Counted from the stretch's first letter, positions 37,385 through 46,887 are shown. The stretch is DNA of 64,000 bases from Streptomyces indicus (GCF_900100315.1 NZ_FNFF01000009.1:124001-188000); one strand, 5' to 3'. Numbers and translations: made by a program. Notes: generated by a model not told the origin, from the letters alone.

Positions 37385-38290
37385 TCAGCCCCGCTTCGGC
37401 ACCGGCACCCGCATCAGGTCCGCCGCCACGGTCAGTTCGCCCTCGAAGCCTGCGGCCCGTGCCTGTCGCTCGAACTCGGCCGGGTCGGTGTAGCGCTGCG
37501 AGAAGTGCGTCAGGACCAGGTGCCGCACCCCGGACTCCCGCGCGACCGTCGCCGCTTGACCGGCCGTCAAGTGGCCGTGGTCCTCGGCCAGTTGCACGTC
37601 CTGGTCGAGGAACGTGGACTCGATGACGAGCAGGTCGCAGCCGTCGGCCAGTGCGAACACCCCGTCGCAGAGCCGGGTGTCCATCACGAAGGCGAACCGC
37701 TGCCCGGGCCTGGGCTCGCTGACCTCGTCCAGGGTCACGCCCCCGAGCACCCCGTCCCGCTGCAGCCGCCCCACGTCGGGCCCCGCGATGCCGTGCGCGC
37801 GCAGCGCCGCGGGCAGCATGCGCCGCCCGTCGGGTTCGACGAGGCGGTAGCCGAAGGACTCGACCGGGTGGGAGAGCCGCCGCGCCTCCAGGCGGTACGC
37901 GGGCGTCTCGGCCAGCACCCCGTCCTCGGCGACCGGCTCCTGCACCAGCCTCGCGGTCTCGCGGTAGGCCGTGGCGTACCGCAGCCGCTCGAAGTAGTGC
38001 TGCCCGCTCGCCGGGTAGTGCGCGGCCACCGGGTGCGGCACCCGGTCGAGGTTGATGCGCTGGATGACCCCCGCGAGCCCGAGCGAGTGGTCGCCGTGGA
38101 AGTGCGTGACGCAGATCCGGTGCAGGTCGTGCGCGGCGACCCCGGCCCGCAGCATCTGCCGCTGCGTGCCCTCGCCCGGGTCGAAGAGGAGTCCCTCGCC
38201 GTCCCAGCGCAGCAGATAGCCGTTGTGGTTGCGGTGCCGCGTGGGCACCTGGCTCGCGGTGCCGAGCACCACGAATTCCCGTGAGGACAA
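37385..38290 (-). CDS. rnz: Ribonuclease Z (tRNase Z)
   Basis: The 301-residue protein is a metallo-beta-lactamase-fold endonuclease that trims tRNA 3' ends. Key motifs are the N-terminal FVVLGTASQVPTRHRNHNGY, the zinc-binding HFHGDHSLGL near residue 63, and the HLTAGQA and VLTHFSQRY regions. Length fits the short bacterial class. It is followed, in opposite order, by a HIT gene 32 bp away in the same direction. Confidence 0.93.
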   Translation of the reverse strand: MSSREFVVLGTASQVPTRHRNHNGYLLRWDGEGLLFDPGEGTQRQMLRAGVAAHDLHRICVTHFHGDHSLGLAGVIQRINLDRVPHPVAAHYPASGQHYFERLRYATAYRETARLVQEPVAEDGVLAETPAYRLEARRLSHPVESFGYRLVEPDGRRMLPAALRAHGIAGPDVGRLQRDGVLGGVTLDEVSEPRPGQRFAFVMDTRLCDGVFALADGCDLLVIESTFLDQDVQLAEDHGHLTAGQAATVARESGVRHLVLTHFSQRYTDPAEFERQARAAGFEGELTVAADLMRVPVPKRG

Positions 38291-38322
38291 GGGGAGTTAC
38301 CGACTTCCTTACGAGGCGGCCG

Positions 38323-38676
38323 CTAGCCGGGCGGCCACTGCAGGCCGCGCCCGCCGAGCACGTGGGCATGGGCGTGGAACACGGTCTGCCCCGCGCCGGA
38401 GCCGGTGTTGAACACGGTCCGGTAGCTGTCCAGGCCCTCCTGGACGGCCACCTCGCCCGCCTCGCGCAGCACGTCGGCGGCGATCGCGGGCTCGGCGGCG
38501 GCCAGCGAGGCGGCGTCCGGGTGGTGCACCTTGGGGATCACGAGGACGTGCGTGGGCGCCTGCGGGTTGATGTCGCGGAAGGCGAGGGTCGTCTCGCTCT
38601 CGCGCACGACGGTGGCCGGCACCTCCTTCGCCACGATCTTGCAGAACAGGCAGTCGGCCTGCGGTTCACCGGTCAC
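38323..38676 (-). CDS. HIT-family nucleotide hydrolase/transferase
   Basis: The 117-residue protein has the histidine-triad motif HAHAHVLGG near residues 101-109 and an N-terminal CLFCKI zinc-cysteine pair, both typical of the HINT subfamily, which hydrolyses purine nucleoside phosphoramidates. It lies 32 bp upstream of rnz on the same strand. It is likely cytoplasmic. Confidence 0.93.
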   Translation of the reverse strand: MTGEPQADCLFCKIVAKEVPATVVRESETTLAFRDINPQAPTHVLVIPKVHHPDAASLAAAEPAIAADVLREAGEVAVQEGLDSYRTVFNTGSGAGQTVFHAHAHVLGGRGLQWPPG

Positions 38677-38799
38677 GCTCGGCCCTTTCTCGCGACAGCT
38701 CCGGACGGTCTCGGGGCATCGTATCCGGCACGGTCCGCCCCGGGCCCGGCGCTGTCACCCCGGCTCCGGCCCGCACGGTCCCACCGCCGCCCCGCCTCC

Positions 38800-41700
38800 T
38801 CAGCCCAGCTCCGGCAGCGCGGGCGCCGCCTTCGCCGGTGTGGTCTCCAACGCCTCCAGGGCGACCCGTATCGCCGTGTCGAGCTGCGGGTCGCGTCCTG
38901 CCGCGTAGTCCTGCGGGCCCGCGACCACCTCGATGTCCGGGTCGACGCCGTGGTTCTCCACGCCCCACCCGTAACCCTCCAGCCAGATCGCGTACTTGGG
39001 CTGGGTGACGAGCGTGCCGTCGACCAGGCGGTAGCGGCTGTCGATGCCGATGACCCCGCCCCAGGTGCGCACCCCGACCACCGGGCCGATGCCGAGGGCC
39101 TTGATGGCGGCGTTGACGATGTCGCCGTCCGAGCCCGAGAACTCGTTGGCCACCGAGACCACCGGACCGCGCGGGGCGTCCGCCGGGTAGCTGAACGGGC
39201 GGCGCCCGCGCGGCAGGTCCCAGCCGACGATGCGCCGGGCGAGCTTCTCGACGACGAGCTGGGAGGTGTGGCCGCCACGGTTCTCGCGCACGTCGACGAC
39301 CAGGCCCTCGCGGGCCACCTCCACGCGCAGGTCGCGGTGGATCTGGGCCCAGCCCGGCGCCTGCATGTCGGGCACGTGGATGTAGCCGAGGCGGCCCTCG
39401 GACCGCTCGTGCACGTAGGCGCGGCGGTCGGCCACCCAGGCGTGGTAGCGCAGGGGTTCCTCGTCGGCGAGCGGGACGACGACCGCGTGCCGGGGTTCGC
39501 CGCCGCCGGCCGGGGACACGGTGAGCTCCACCGCCTTGCCCGCGGAGCCGACGAGCAGCGGTCCGGGGCCGCGCAGCGGGTCCACGGGACGGCCGTCGAC
39601 GGCCACGATCGCGTCACCGGCGCGGACCGCGGCGCCGGGGGCGGCGAGCGGGGAGCGCGCGTACGGGTCGGAGGTCTCCGAGGGCAGGATGCGGTCGATG
39701 CGCCAACTGCCGTCCTCGTGCCGGGAGATATCGGCGCCGAGCAGGCCCTGTCGGGTGTCGGACGACCCGTAGCCGCCGTACGGGGTGACGTACGCGTGCG
39801 AGGTGCCGAGTTCGCCGTGCACCTCCCACAGGAGGTCGACCAGGTCGTCGTGGGTGGCGATGCGGTCGAGGACGGGCCGGTAGCGGTCGAGGATCCCGTC
39901 CCAGTCGATGCCGCCGAGGTCGGGCCGCCAGAAGTTCTGCCGCATGAGGCGGCCGGTCTCCTCGTACATCTGCCGCCATTCCGCGGCCGGTTCGACCTCC
40001 TTGCGGATACGGGACAGGTCGACCGTGAGGTGGGAGTCGCTGTCGTCGTCGGAGGAGGGCCGGCGGTCGCTCGGGACGACCTTGAGCACGTCGCCGGTGT
40101 GCAGCAGCACCCGCTTGCCGTCGCCGGTGACCGTGAAGTGGTGGGCGTCGTGGGCGAGTTCCTCGACGCGGTGCTGTCCGAGGTCGTAGCGCTCCAGGGC
40201 GGTGCGCGGGCCCGGGTCGTCCGGGGTGGCGCGCGAGACGCCGAGCGCGCCGCGCACCGGGTGGCGCAGCCACAGCACGCCGTCCTTGGCGGCGCGCAGC
40301 GTGGAGTAGCGGGCGGCCTCGACGGGGAACGCGACGATGCGGTCGGCCAGGCCGTCCAGGTCGATCCGGGTGGCGGGCTGGTCCTCGCCGCCGGGCACCT
40401 CCTCGCTCCGCTCGGCCGGCTCGAAGGGGCGCCCGTGGCGCTGCGGCCCGAAGGGCGAGGGGGTGGTCGCGGCGAGCGTGATCAGGTGCGGGCGGCAGGC
40501 GCCGACGAAGGCGAGGTCGAAGACGTGCGCGTCGTAGACGGGGTCGAACGAGCGCTCGGAGAGGAACGCCAGGTGCTTGCCGTCGAGCGTGAAGGCCGGC
40601 GAGAAGTCGCAGAAGCGCAGCGGCGTGGCCTCGGTGACGGACAGGTCGGCGGTGTTGGCGAGCTTCAGCTGCCGCAGCGGGTCGGGGCCCGGGTGGGACC
40701 AGGCCAGCCAGGCCGAGTCGGGCGAGAACACCAGTCCGGTCGCCTCGCCGTCCTCGCTGCGGTCCACCTCGCGCACCTCGCCGCTCTCGCGGTCGACGAG
40801 CAGGACCCGGCCGTCGTGCGCGGCGACGGCGGCGCGGCTGCCGTCGGGGGCCATCGCGAGCGAAAGCACCCGCCCCAACTGCCCGGCCGCGAGCCGCCGT
40901 ACGGAGGCGCCCGCGGCCACTCCGGCGGCGGGCGCGAACTCCAGGGCGTCCTCGCCCTCCGCGTCCGTGACCCAGACGACGTGCTCCTCGCCGTTCACGC
41001 GGAAGGTACGCGGCAGCCGGGCGCGTACGCCCGGCGTGGACGCGAGGGTGCGCGCGGGTCCTTCGCGGTGCGTCACCCAGTGGATCGAGCCGCGCACGGA
41101 GACGGCGCTGCCGCGGCCGGTGTGGTCGGGCGCGGTGGCGCCGAGGTGGCGGTCGGCCTTGACGGGGTGCGGCTGGAGGTCGACGCGCTGCCCGCCGAGC
41201 CGGACGTCGAGCGGGCGCGGCGCGCTGCCGGGGTCGCCGAGGTCGTCGACGATCCACAGCTGTCCGGCACGGGTGTACACGACGCGCTGTCCGTCGCTCG
41301 CGGCGTGGCGCGCGTAATAGCCGTGGGAGCCTTCGGCACCCTCCGCACCCTCCGCCTCGTCGGCCGCCGCGTGCCGGCGCAGATCCGTGCCGTCCGGCAG
41401 CGAGGAGTACAGGGTGCCGGCGCCTTCGTGGTCGGACAGGAACGCGATCCTGTCCCCGACCCACAGCGGGTACTCGATGTTCCCGTCCAACTCCTCGTGC
41501 ACCCGCACGAATTGGCCGTCGCCCTCGCGGTCGATCCACAGCTTGCCCGCCGTGCCGCCGCGGTACCGCTTCCAGTACGCGGCCTCGCGCCCCATCGACA
41601 CCGACACCAGGAGCACCTGGTCGTCCGGGCCCCAGGCGACGTCTCCGACGGGGCCGTACGGCAGCCGGGTCGCGGGCCCGCCGTCCAGCGGGACGTGCCA

Positions 41701-42057
41701 GGCCCACTGGCGGCGCAGCGAGGCCTGGCCGTGGGTGGTGACCGCGAGCACGCCGCCCTCGGGGGTCCAGCCGCGCACCTGGGTCCTGTTGCTGCCCCAG
41801 TACGTGAGCCGCTCGGCCCGTCCGCCGTCCACGGGAGCGCAGTGCACCTCGGGGGCGCCGTCGCGGTACGAGGTCCAGGCGACATGACGGCCGTCCGGGG
41901 ATATCCGCGGGTGGCTCACGGGCATGTTGTCGGCGCTCACCCGCCAGGCACGCCCGCCCTCCAGCGGCGCGATCCAGACGTCGTCCTCCGCGGTGAAGGC
42001 GAGCAACTCGCCGCGGACGTGCGGGAATCGGAGATACGAGAGCTGCGTCTGCGTCAC
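38800..42057 (-). CDS. Tricorn-type protease (peptidase S41, beta-propeller)
   Basis: The 1085-residue protein has the tricorn plan: two beta-propeller regions with WD/PD40-like repeats in the first ~650 residues (for example SHPRISPDGRHVAWTSY and LVFSPDSAWLAWSH), a helical core segment (EWRQMYEETGRLMRQNFW), a PDZ domain near residues 760-860 and a C-terminal S41 serine-peptidase domain with the catalytic serine in NEFSGSDGDI near residue 970. Tricorn degrades oligopeptides released by the proteasome. No signal peptide is seen, so it acts in the cytoplasm. It is divergent from a small lipoprotein gene 60 bp away. Confidence 0.9.
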   Translation of the reverse strand: MTQTQLSYLRFPHVRGELLAFTAEDDVWIAPLEGGRAWRVSADNMPVSHPRISPDGRHVAWTSYRDGAPEVHCAPVDGGRAERLTYWGSNRTQVRGWTPEGGVLAVTTHGQASLRRQWAWHVPLDGGPATRLPYGPVGDVAWGPDDQVLLVSVSMGREAAYWKRYRGGTAGKLWIDREGDGQFVRVHEELDGNIEYPLWVGDRIAFLSDHEGAGTLYSSLPDGTDLRRHAAADEAEGAEGAEGSHGYYARHAASDGQRVVYTRAGQLWIVDDLGDPGSAPRPLDVRLGGQRVDLQPHPVKADRHLGATAPDHTGRGSAVSVRGSIHWVTHREGPARTLASTPGVRARLPRTFRVNGEEHVVWVTDAEGEDALEFAPAAGVAAGASVRRLAAGQLGRVLSLAMAPDGSRAAVAAHDGRVLLVDRESGEVREVDRSEDGEATGLVFSPDSAWLAWSHPGPDPLRQLKLANTADLSVTEATPLRFCDFSPAFTLDGKHLAFLSERSFDPVYDAHVFDLAFVGACRPHLITLAATTPSPFGPQRHGRPFEPAERSEEVPGGEDQPATRIDLDGLADRIVAFPVEAARYSTLRAAKDGVLWLRHPVRGALGVSRATPDDPGPRTALERYDLGQHRVEELAHDAHHFTVTGDGKRVLLHTGDVLKVVPSDRRPSSDDDSDSHLTVDLSRIRKEVEPAAEWRQMYEETGRLMRQNFWRPDLGGIDWDGILDRYRPVLDRIATHDDLVDLLWEVHGELGTSHAYVTPYGGYGSSDTRQGLLGADISRHEDGSWRIDRILPSETSDPYARSPLAAPGAAVRAGDAIVAVDGRPVDPLRGPGPLLVGSAGKAVELTVSPAGGGEPRHAVVVPLADEEPLRYHAWVADRRAYVHERSEGRLGYIHVPDMQAPGWAQIHRDLRVEVAREGLVVDVRENRGGHTSQLVVEKLARRIVGWDLPRGRRPFSYPADAPRGPVVSVANEFSGSDGDIVNAAIKALGIGPVVGVRTWGGVIGIDSRYRLVDGTLVTQPKYAIWLEGYGWGVENHGVDPDIEVVAGPQDYAAGRDPQLDTAIRVALEALETTPAKAAPALPELG

Positions 42058-42117
42058 CTGATCACCTTATGACCGGCCCTCTGGCGTTGCCGAGGCCTGA
42101 GTGGGAACCTGTCCTGT

Positions 42118-42651
42118 ATGGGGGCATTGAGGCGCTCAGGTGATCGTCGAGCCCTGGCCGCGGCCGGGGCGGTGGCCGCGCTCGCGCTGGGTCTCACCGC
42201 CTGTCAGGACCTGAGCGGCGGGCTCAACTCGGTGGCGGTGTCGATCACCACGGACCAGAAGGGCACCGACGCCCTGGAGAAGAAGGGCGTCGACGTCCAG
42301 TGGCTCAACTGCACCTCGTCCTTCGGCGAGGGCGGCGGCACACCGAACTCCTCCAAGTCCCCCACCGTGCGCAGCGTCGCGACCGTGGACTGCGAGGGGA
42401 AGACGCGGGACGGCCGCGACATCACGCTCACCGGCAAGGTCACCGAGGAGCGCGGCGGCGCCTGCGTACGGGGTGATCTGACGGCGAAGGTCGAGGGCAA
42501 GACGGTGCTGCGGGCGGATGTGCTCGGCAACTGCGCCGACGCGAAGCCGACTTCACGGCCACCGGGGAACGGCGGCCCGCAGCCGACGGTGACCGTGACG
42601 ACGACGGTGACGGTGTATCCACCGACGTGCGACTGCCGGCCGGGGAAGTAG
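42118..42651 (+). CDS. Putative lipoprotein, Cys-rich
   Basis: The 177-residue protein has a basic N-terminus (RRSGDRR), a hydrophobic stretch and a lipobox ending LTAC (Cys29), then a domain with paired cysteines (LNCTSSF, TVDCEGK, GACVRG, LGNCAD) and a Pro/Thr-rich, TTTVTV tail ending in CDCRPGK. Streptomyces contain related lipoproteins of unknown function. It is divergent from tricorn. Confidence 0.8.
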   Translation: MGALRRSGDRRALAAAGAVAALALGLTACQDLSGGLNSVAVSITTDQKGTDALEKKGVDVQWLNCTSSFGEGGGTPNSSKSPTVRSVATVDCEGKTRDGRDITLTGKVTEERGGACVRGDLTAKVEGKTVLRADVLGNCADAKPTSRPPGNGGPQPTVTVTTTVTVYPPTCDCRPGK

Positions 42652-42682
42652 CTGGCCGGATCCGCGCGTAGTGGCCGATACC

Positions 42683-42774
42683 AGGTAACTCCTGTGTGCA
42701 GGGTGCATGGTGTCGTGCAAGCTGTTCCCGATACGGGCGGCCGCGTCTCCCGCGGCGTAACTCCCGTACACGGG
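42683..42774. promoter_or_regulatory. Pair of GTAACTCC-headed motifs before the membrane-protein gene
   Basis: TAACTCCTGTGTGCAGGG (from about 42684) and TAACTCCCGTACACGGGA (from about 42758) share TAACTCC plus GT and GG positions (about 12 of 18 aligned). Each is partly self-complementary. They lie in the 137-bp gap before the downstream gene and could be paired operators. The evidence is similarity only. Confidence 0.3.
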
Positions 42775-42788
42775 ACGAGGAGGCGACT

Positions 42789-43637
42789 GTGCCCGTGCGC
42801 CACCAGGCCGAGCGGATCGGCCTTGCCCTGACGACCGCGGCCGGGCCGCTGACCATCCTCGCGGACGTTCTCGGGCTGCTCGACGAGGTCTCCCCCAACG
42901 GCGTGCAGCTCGTGACGCTGCTGATCCTCACGTCGGTCACGATGTTCCTGCTGCTCGAAGTACGACGCTTCGAGATTCTCGACAGCGTCGACCGGCGCCT
43001 GGCGGCACTCGACATCGACGGCACCGCGACCCGGCTGCGCAGGGAACGGTACGGGGGTGTGGAGCGCGTGCACCCGGAGTTCCCGACCGCCCAGGTGAAG
43101 CGGCTGGTCCGGGAGGCCAGAACCGAAGTGGGTGTGCTGCAGACCTGGATGCCCAACCTGGGCCATCTCCAGGACGACTTCCGGCACGCTCTCACCGACG
43201 GCGGAGTGCGGGTGCGGATCCTGCTCCTCTTCCCCTCGTCCGAGGTGGCGAACCTGCGCCGCGAGGCCCTGCGGGACATGCCCACCGCCGACACCCCCGT
43301 GGATGTGAAGGCGGCCATCGAGCACAACCTGACCAACCTCGGGCTGCTGTACGCGGCGCTGCCCGACGCGGCCCGCGCACGTCTCGAGGTGCGGCTCTAC
43401 AACTCGCTGCCGTCCATGGCCGTGTACCGCGCCGACGAGACGTACATGGTCAGTTCCTTCCTGCACAGCCAACTGGCCATCAATGCCCCGCAGACCGAGA
43501 TCGAGGGCTGCGACTCGGCCCGGGGCGCCGAGGTGCAGAAGGAACTCGACACCCTGTGGGAGATCGGCAAACCCGTCGAACTGACCGACTGGCGCCGCTC
43601 GGTCGACGCCATGAGCTTCGACCGCATGACCGCGTGA
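42789..43637 (+). CDS. Membrane-anchored protein with DUF5919/PLD-like domain
   Basis: The 282-residue protein has one hydrophobic segment near residues 40-60 (VQLVTLLILTSVTMFLLLEV) and a C-terminal soluble domain with HPEFPTAQVKRLVREARTEV, QTWMPNLGHLQDDF and GVRVRILLLFPSSEVA, followed by a helical region and VYRADETYMVSSFLHSQ. The order of motifs resembles phospholipase-D-like domains annotated as DUF5919 in actinobacterial regulators, though HKD motifs are not evident. GTG start with GGAGGCG upstream. It is co-directional with, and 27 bp from, a haem-oxygenase-like gene, so the two probably form an operon. Confidence 0.6.
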   Translation: MPVRHQAERIGLALTTAAGPLTILADVLGLLDEVSPNGVQLVTLLILTSVTMFLLLEVRRFEILDSVDRRLAALDIDGTATRLRRERYGGVERVHPEFPTAQVKRLVREARTEVGVLQTWMPNLGHLQDDFRHALTDGGVRVRILLLFPSSEVANLRREALRDMPTADTPVDVKAAIEHNLTNLGLLYAALPDAARARLEVRLYNSLPSMAVYRADETYMVSSFLHSQLAINAPQTEIEGCDSARGAEVQKELDTLWEIGKPVELTDWRRSVDAMSFDRMTA

Positions 43638-43664
43638 CCTCGTACTCCTGAAAGGCCGCACCAG

Positions 43665-44420
43665 ATGTCCCAGTCCACCGCACTCCACGGCCTCGAAGCC
43701 CTCGACGCCTTCGAGGACGACCTGATCGCGCAGTACAGGGCGCACCCCGTCCTCACGGACACGCCCCGCCTCTCCGACTCCGTGTTCAAGGACCTCCTCC
43801 TACAGCGCCGTTTCCTCTCGCTGGCCTTCACCCCGGCGTACGACCTGGCGATCGACCTGATCGACGACAAGGAGGGCCTGCGCATCGCGCGCGTCATCCT
43901 GCGAGAGGAGTACCCGGACGGCAGCGGCAACACCCGCTCGCACCGCGAGGACATGATCGAGGACATGCTCCAACTGGGCATCTCCCGAGCCGAGTTGGCC
44001 GCCTCGCGTCCGACCGCCGCCACGCTGGAGGCGGTCAATGCCACCTTCGCCCTGATCGCCGACGCGGGCGGGCGACCGGACTCGGACCTGCGGCTGCTGA
44101 CCATCCTCCGGTTCTGGGGCGAGATCCTGGTCTCCACCGAATACGCCCAGCTGTGGCACCGGATGGGACCGCTCCTCACCCGCGACGGCGAGAACCGCTC
44201 GCACTTCTACTACCCACACCTCGTCCACGACGCGAAGGCCCATCCGCTGGCCTCGGTCTCGCTGCTCGCCACCTCGCACGCCGACCGTCTCGCGCGCCGC
44301 CTGCACGCCCTGCTCACCGCGGCCGAGCCCGGTGCGGCCGCCGCGGCCTTCCGTGCCGAGGAACAGCGTTCGCTCGACATCAAGCTGCGCTTCTACGACC
44401 AGTTCGGCGCGGGGAGTTGA
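43665..44420 (+). CDS. Haem-oxygenase-like fold protein (HDO/iron-containing redox enzyme-like)
   Basis: The 251-residue all-helical protein carries a helix with REEYPDG, SHREDM and a later SHFYYPHLVHDAKAHP segment, giving Glu/His clusters spaced as metal ligands in the haem-oxygenase-like diiron (HDO) superfamily. HDO members catalyse varied oxidative reactions, often in natural product or signal synthesis, but this one has no obvious pathway partner. It lies 27 bp downstream of a membrane protein gene and likely shares its transcript. GAAAGG precedes the start. Family assignment is moderately sure; ligand residues were read by eye. Confidence 0.6.
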   Translation: MSQSTALHGLEALDAFEDDLIAQYRAHPVLTDTPRLSDSVFKDLLLQRRFLSLAFTPAYDLAIDLIDDKEGLRIARVILREEYPDGSGNTRSHREDMIEDMLQLGISRAELAASRPTAATLEAVNATFALIADAGGRPDSDLRLLTILRFWGEILVSTEYAQLWHRMGPLLTRDGENRSHFYYPHLVHDAKAHPLASVSLLATSHADRLARRLHALLTAAEPGAAAAAFRAEEQRSLDIKLRFYDQFGAGS

Positions 44421-44450
44421 ACACCGGCGGCCGCCGCGCACCCCGCACCC

Positions 44451-44939
44451 TCACCGAACCAGCAACACCACCGCCATCGCGATCAGCGTCGCCGCCGCGA
44501 TCCCGCCCCCGAGGAACCCGGCGAACCGCCCGGCCCGTTCCGTCCGCGAGGCCACCTCGCGCCAGCCGAGCTCCTCGGTGACATCCCGGATCAGGCGGTG
44601 TCCGTCCGCGGAGTTGAAGGAGCGGCGGCCCGAGCCGTCCGCCGCCGTGGCGACGCTGCGGTAGCGCAGGCGCCCGCGCTGCACGGACTTGCTCCAGGTG
44701 CCGCCCGGGCCCTGCCGCTCGATGCGGACCACGTCGGTCAGCGTGAAGGTGTTCGCCTCCGGCTGCAGCGCCACCTCGTAGGTGTGCTGACGGGTGAGGC
44801 GCCGGGTGGCCTGCGGCACTTCCGTGGTCAGGTCGAATCCGTTGGCGTGCCGGCGCCACGTATACGAGGATCCGGCGGCGTCCCGCACCCGGGCGACCAG
44901 CTCCTCGACCTCCGCGCCGGTGCGGCTCCGACCGGTCAT
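44451..44939 (-). CDS. Tail-anchored hypothetical protein
   Basis: The 162-residue protein has a soluble, basic domain (VEELVARVRDAAGSSYTWRR, VALQPEANTFTLTDVVRI, GGTWSKSVQRGRLRYRSV) and one C-terminal membrane helix (AGFLGGGIAAATLIAMAVVL). The ATG at 44939 was chosen for the GAGGG just before it; an ATG five codons earlier lacks a site. It is convergent with the haem-oxygenase-like gene and is transcribed away from rsmE. No function is recognised. Confidence 0.65.
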   Translation of the reverse strand: MTGRSRTGAEVEELVARVRDAAGSSYTWRRHANGFDLTTEVPQATRRLTRQHTYEVALQPEANTFTLTDVVRIERQGPGGTWSKSVQRGRLRYRSVATAADGSGRRSFNSADGHRLIRDVTEELGWREVASRTERAGRFAGFLGGGIAAATLIAMAVVLLVR

Positions 44940-45008
44940 GCGTCCCTCGTCCATGGAGCGCGAGCCTAGCCGCCCGCCCCACCGCGCCCGGAGGCCGGGC
45001 GGCGCGCG

Positions 45009-45752
45009 CTAGCCCCAGCGGCCGGTGCGCCCGAGCAGCAGCGCCACCGCGGCGGTGCCCGCCGTGGAGGTCCGCAGCACGCTCGCCCCGAGCCGGTACG
45101 GCTTCGCGCCGGCCGCGGCGAACGTCTCCAACTCCTGCGGGGCCACGCCTCCTTCGGGCCCGACGACCAGCACGATCGAGCCGGAGGCGGGCAGTTCGGC
45201 GGAGGCCAGCGGCGCGCTGCCCTCCTCGTGGAGCACGGCGGCGAAGTCCGCCTCCGCCAGAAGTGCCGCCACCTGCTTGGTCGTGGCGAGCTCGCCGACC
45301 TCGGGGAAGCGCAGGCGCCGCGACTGCTTGCCGGCCTCGCGGGCGGTGGCCCGCCATTTGTTCAGCGACTTGGTGCCCCGCTCGCCCTTCCACTGCGTGA
45401 TGCAGCGCGAGGCGGCCCAGGGCACGATCGCGTCGACCCCGGTCTCGGTCATGGTCTCGACGGCGAGTTCGCCCCGGTCGCCCTTCGGCAGCGCCTGCAC
45501 GACGGTGATCCGCGGGCTCGGCTCGGGCTCCACCGGGAAGTCGGCGGCCTCGACGTACAGCGTGTCCTTGCCCTCCGTGCGCAGCACGACCCCGGCCGCG
45601 GCCCGGCCCAGACCATCGGTGAGCACGATCTCCTCACCGGCCTGCAACCGCCGCACCGAGACGGCGTGGCGCCCCTCGGGGCCGTCGAGCGTGAGCACGG
45701 CGCCGGGTGCGGCCCCTTCGAGGGAGCCGACCACGAAGACGGGGGCGGTCAT
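45009..45752 (-). CDS. rsmE: 16S rRNA (uracil(1498)-N3)-methyltransferase
   Basis: The 247-residue SPOUT methyltransferase has an N-terminal PUA-like domain and the C-terminal trefoil knot with VLVVGPEGGVAPQEL (AdoMet binding) and YRLGASVLRTSTAG (usually LRTETA in the family, so one conserved residue differs). It methylates U1498 at the decoding site. Its ATG lies directly at the stop of the nitronate monooxygenase gene (4-bp overlap), a typical Streptomyces arrangement. Confidence 0.92.
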   Translation of the reverse strand: MTAPVFVVGSLEGAAPGAVLTLDGPEGRHAVSVRRLQAGEEIVLTDGLGRAAAGVVLRTEGKDTLYVEAADFPVEPEPSPRITVVQALPKGDRGELAVETMTETGVDAIVPWAASRCITQWKGERGTKSLNKWRATAREAGKQSRRLRFPEVGELATTKQVAALLAEADFAAVLHEEGSAPLASAELPASGSIVLVVGPEGGVAPQELETFAAAGAKPYRLGASVLRTSTAGTAAVALLLGRTGRWG

Positions 45753-46822
45753 GCCGCACCCCGCACGTTCAGCGCGGCGGCGGCCGTACGGTACTCGGCG
45801 GCCAGCACCTCCACCAGCTCACCGGCGGGCAACTCCCGTGCCATCCGGTGCCCTTGGCCGGCCCACAGCGCCATGCCCTGCGCGTCACCGGCCTTTGCGG
45901 CCGCCTTGCGCAGGCCGCTCGTGAGGTGGTGCACCTGCGGATACGCGGCCGGCGCGTACGGCCCGTGCTCGCGCAGGAAGCGGTTGACCAGGCCGCGCGC
46001 GGGGCGCCCGGAGAAGGCCCGGGTCAACTCGGTCCGTACGAACATGGGGTTGGTCATGGCCTGCTTGTGCAGCACATTGGCCCCGGACTCGGGGCAGACG
46101 AGGAAGGCGGTCCCCAGCTGCGCGAACTCCGCCCCGGCCGCGAGCGCCGCCGCGATCTGCCCGCCGCGCATCAGGCCGCCGGCCGCGATGATGGGCAGCT
46201 GCACGGTCTCGCGCACCTGCGTGATCAGGGACAGGAGCCCGATCCCGGTGCCGTCCGCCTCGGGGTTGTCCTTGTGGGTGCCCTGGTGGCCGCCGGCCTC
46301 GATGCCCTGCACGCACACCGCGTCCGCCCCGGCCCACTGCGCGGCCTGCGCCTCCTCGGGCGTGGTGACGGTGACGACGGTGTACGTGCCCACGCGGGCC
46401 AGCGCGTCGAGGACGTCACGGCTCGGGCAGCCGAAGGTGAAGGAGACGACGGGCACCGGGTCGTCGACGAGGATCGCCAGCTTGGCGTCGAACCCGTCGT
46501 CGAGGTTGGCGTCGGGGTCGCCGAGCGGCGTGCTGTACCAGGCGGACTCACCGGCCAGCTGCGCGGAGTAGACGGCCACCGCGGCCCGGTCGGCGAGCTC
46601 GGGCTGCGGCATGAACAGGTTCACGCCGAACGGCTGCTGCGTCAGTCCGCGCAGCTGCTTGATCTCCTGGTACATCCCGTCGGCGGTCTTGTACCCGGCA
46701 GCGAGAAAACCCAGCCCGCCCGCCTCGGAGACCGCGGCGGCGAGCGAGGGACAGGAGGCGCCACCCGCCATGGGGGCCTGCACGATCGGGTGGGGGCAGA
46801 GATCGGTCAGTGCGGTGGACAT
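45749..46822 (-). CDS. Nitronate monooxygenase (2-nitropropane dioxygenase family)
   Basis: The 357-residue FMN-dependent TIM-barrel enzyme begins LCPHPIVQAPMAGGASCPSL (N-terminal flavin site) and contains GADAVCVQGIEAGGHQGTH with the catalytic histidine, IAAGGLMRGGQIAAALAAGA and GTAFLVCPESG. It detoxifies alkyl nitronates such as propionate-3-nitronate. It is followed by rsmE with a 4-bp overlap. The preceding gap contains strong hairpins that end dnaJ. Confidence 0.92.
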   Translation of the reverse strand: MSTALTDLCPHPIVQAPMAGGASCPSLAAAVSEAGGLGFLAAGYKTADGMYQEIKQLRGLTQQPFGVNLFMPQPELADRAAVAVYSAQLAGESAWYSTPLGDPDANLDDGFDAKLAILVDDPVPVVSFTFGCPSRDVLDALARVGTYTVVTVTTPEEAQAAQWAGADAVCVQGIEAGGHQGTHKDNPEADGTGIGLLSLITQVRETVQLPIIAAGGLMRGGQIAAALAAGAEFAQLGTAFLVCPESGANVLHKQAMTNPMFVRTELTRAFSGRPARGLVNRFLREHGPYAPAAYPQVHHLTSGLRKAAAKAGDAQGMALWAGQGHRMARELPAGELVEVLAAEYRTAAAALNVRGAA

Positions 46823-46887
46823 GACGGCATCGTGCCATGTCCGCGGCGGCCCGCTAAATCAACCCAGCCCCTGCGGCGTTTGAGCAG

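Noticed and set aside
38281..42072. 1263-codon plus-strand frame over the tricorn gene
   Set aside because: Its composition is the Arg/Gly/Val-rich antisense of a high-GC gene and it has no domain match; tricorn on the other strand is clear.
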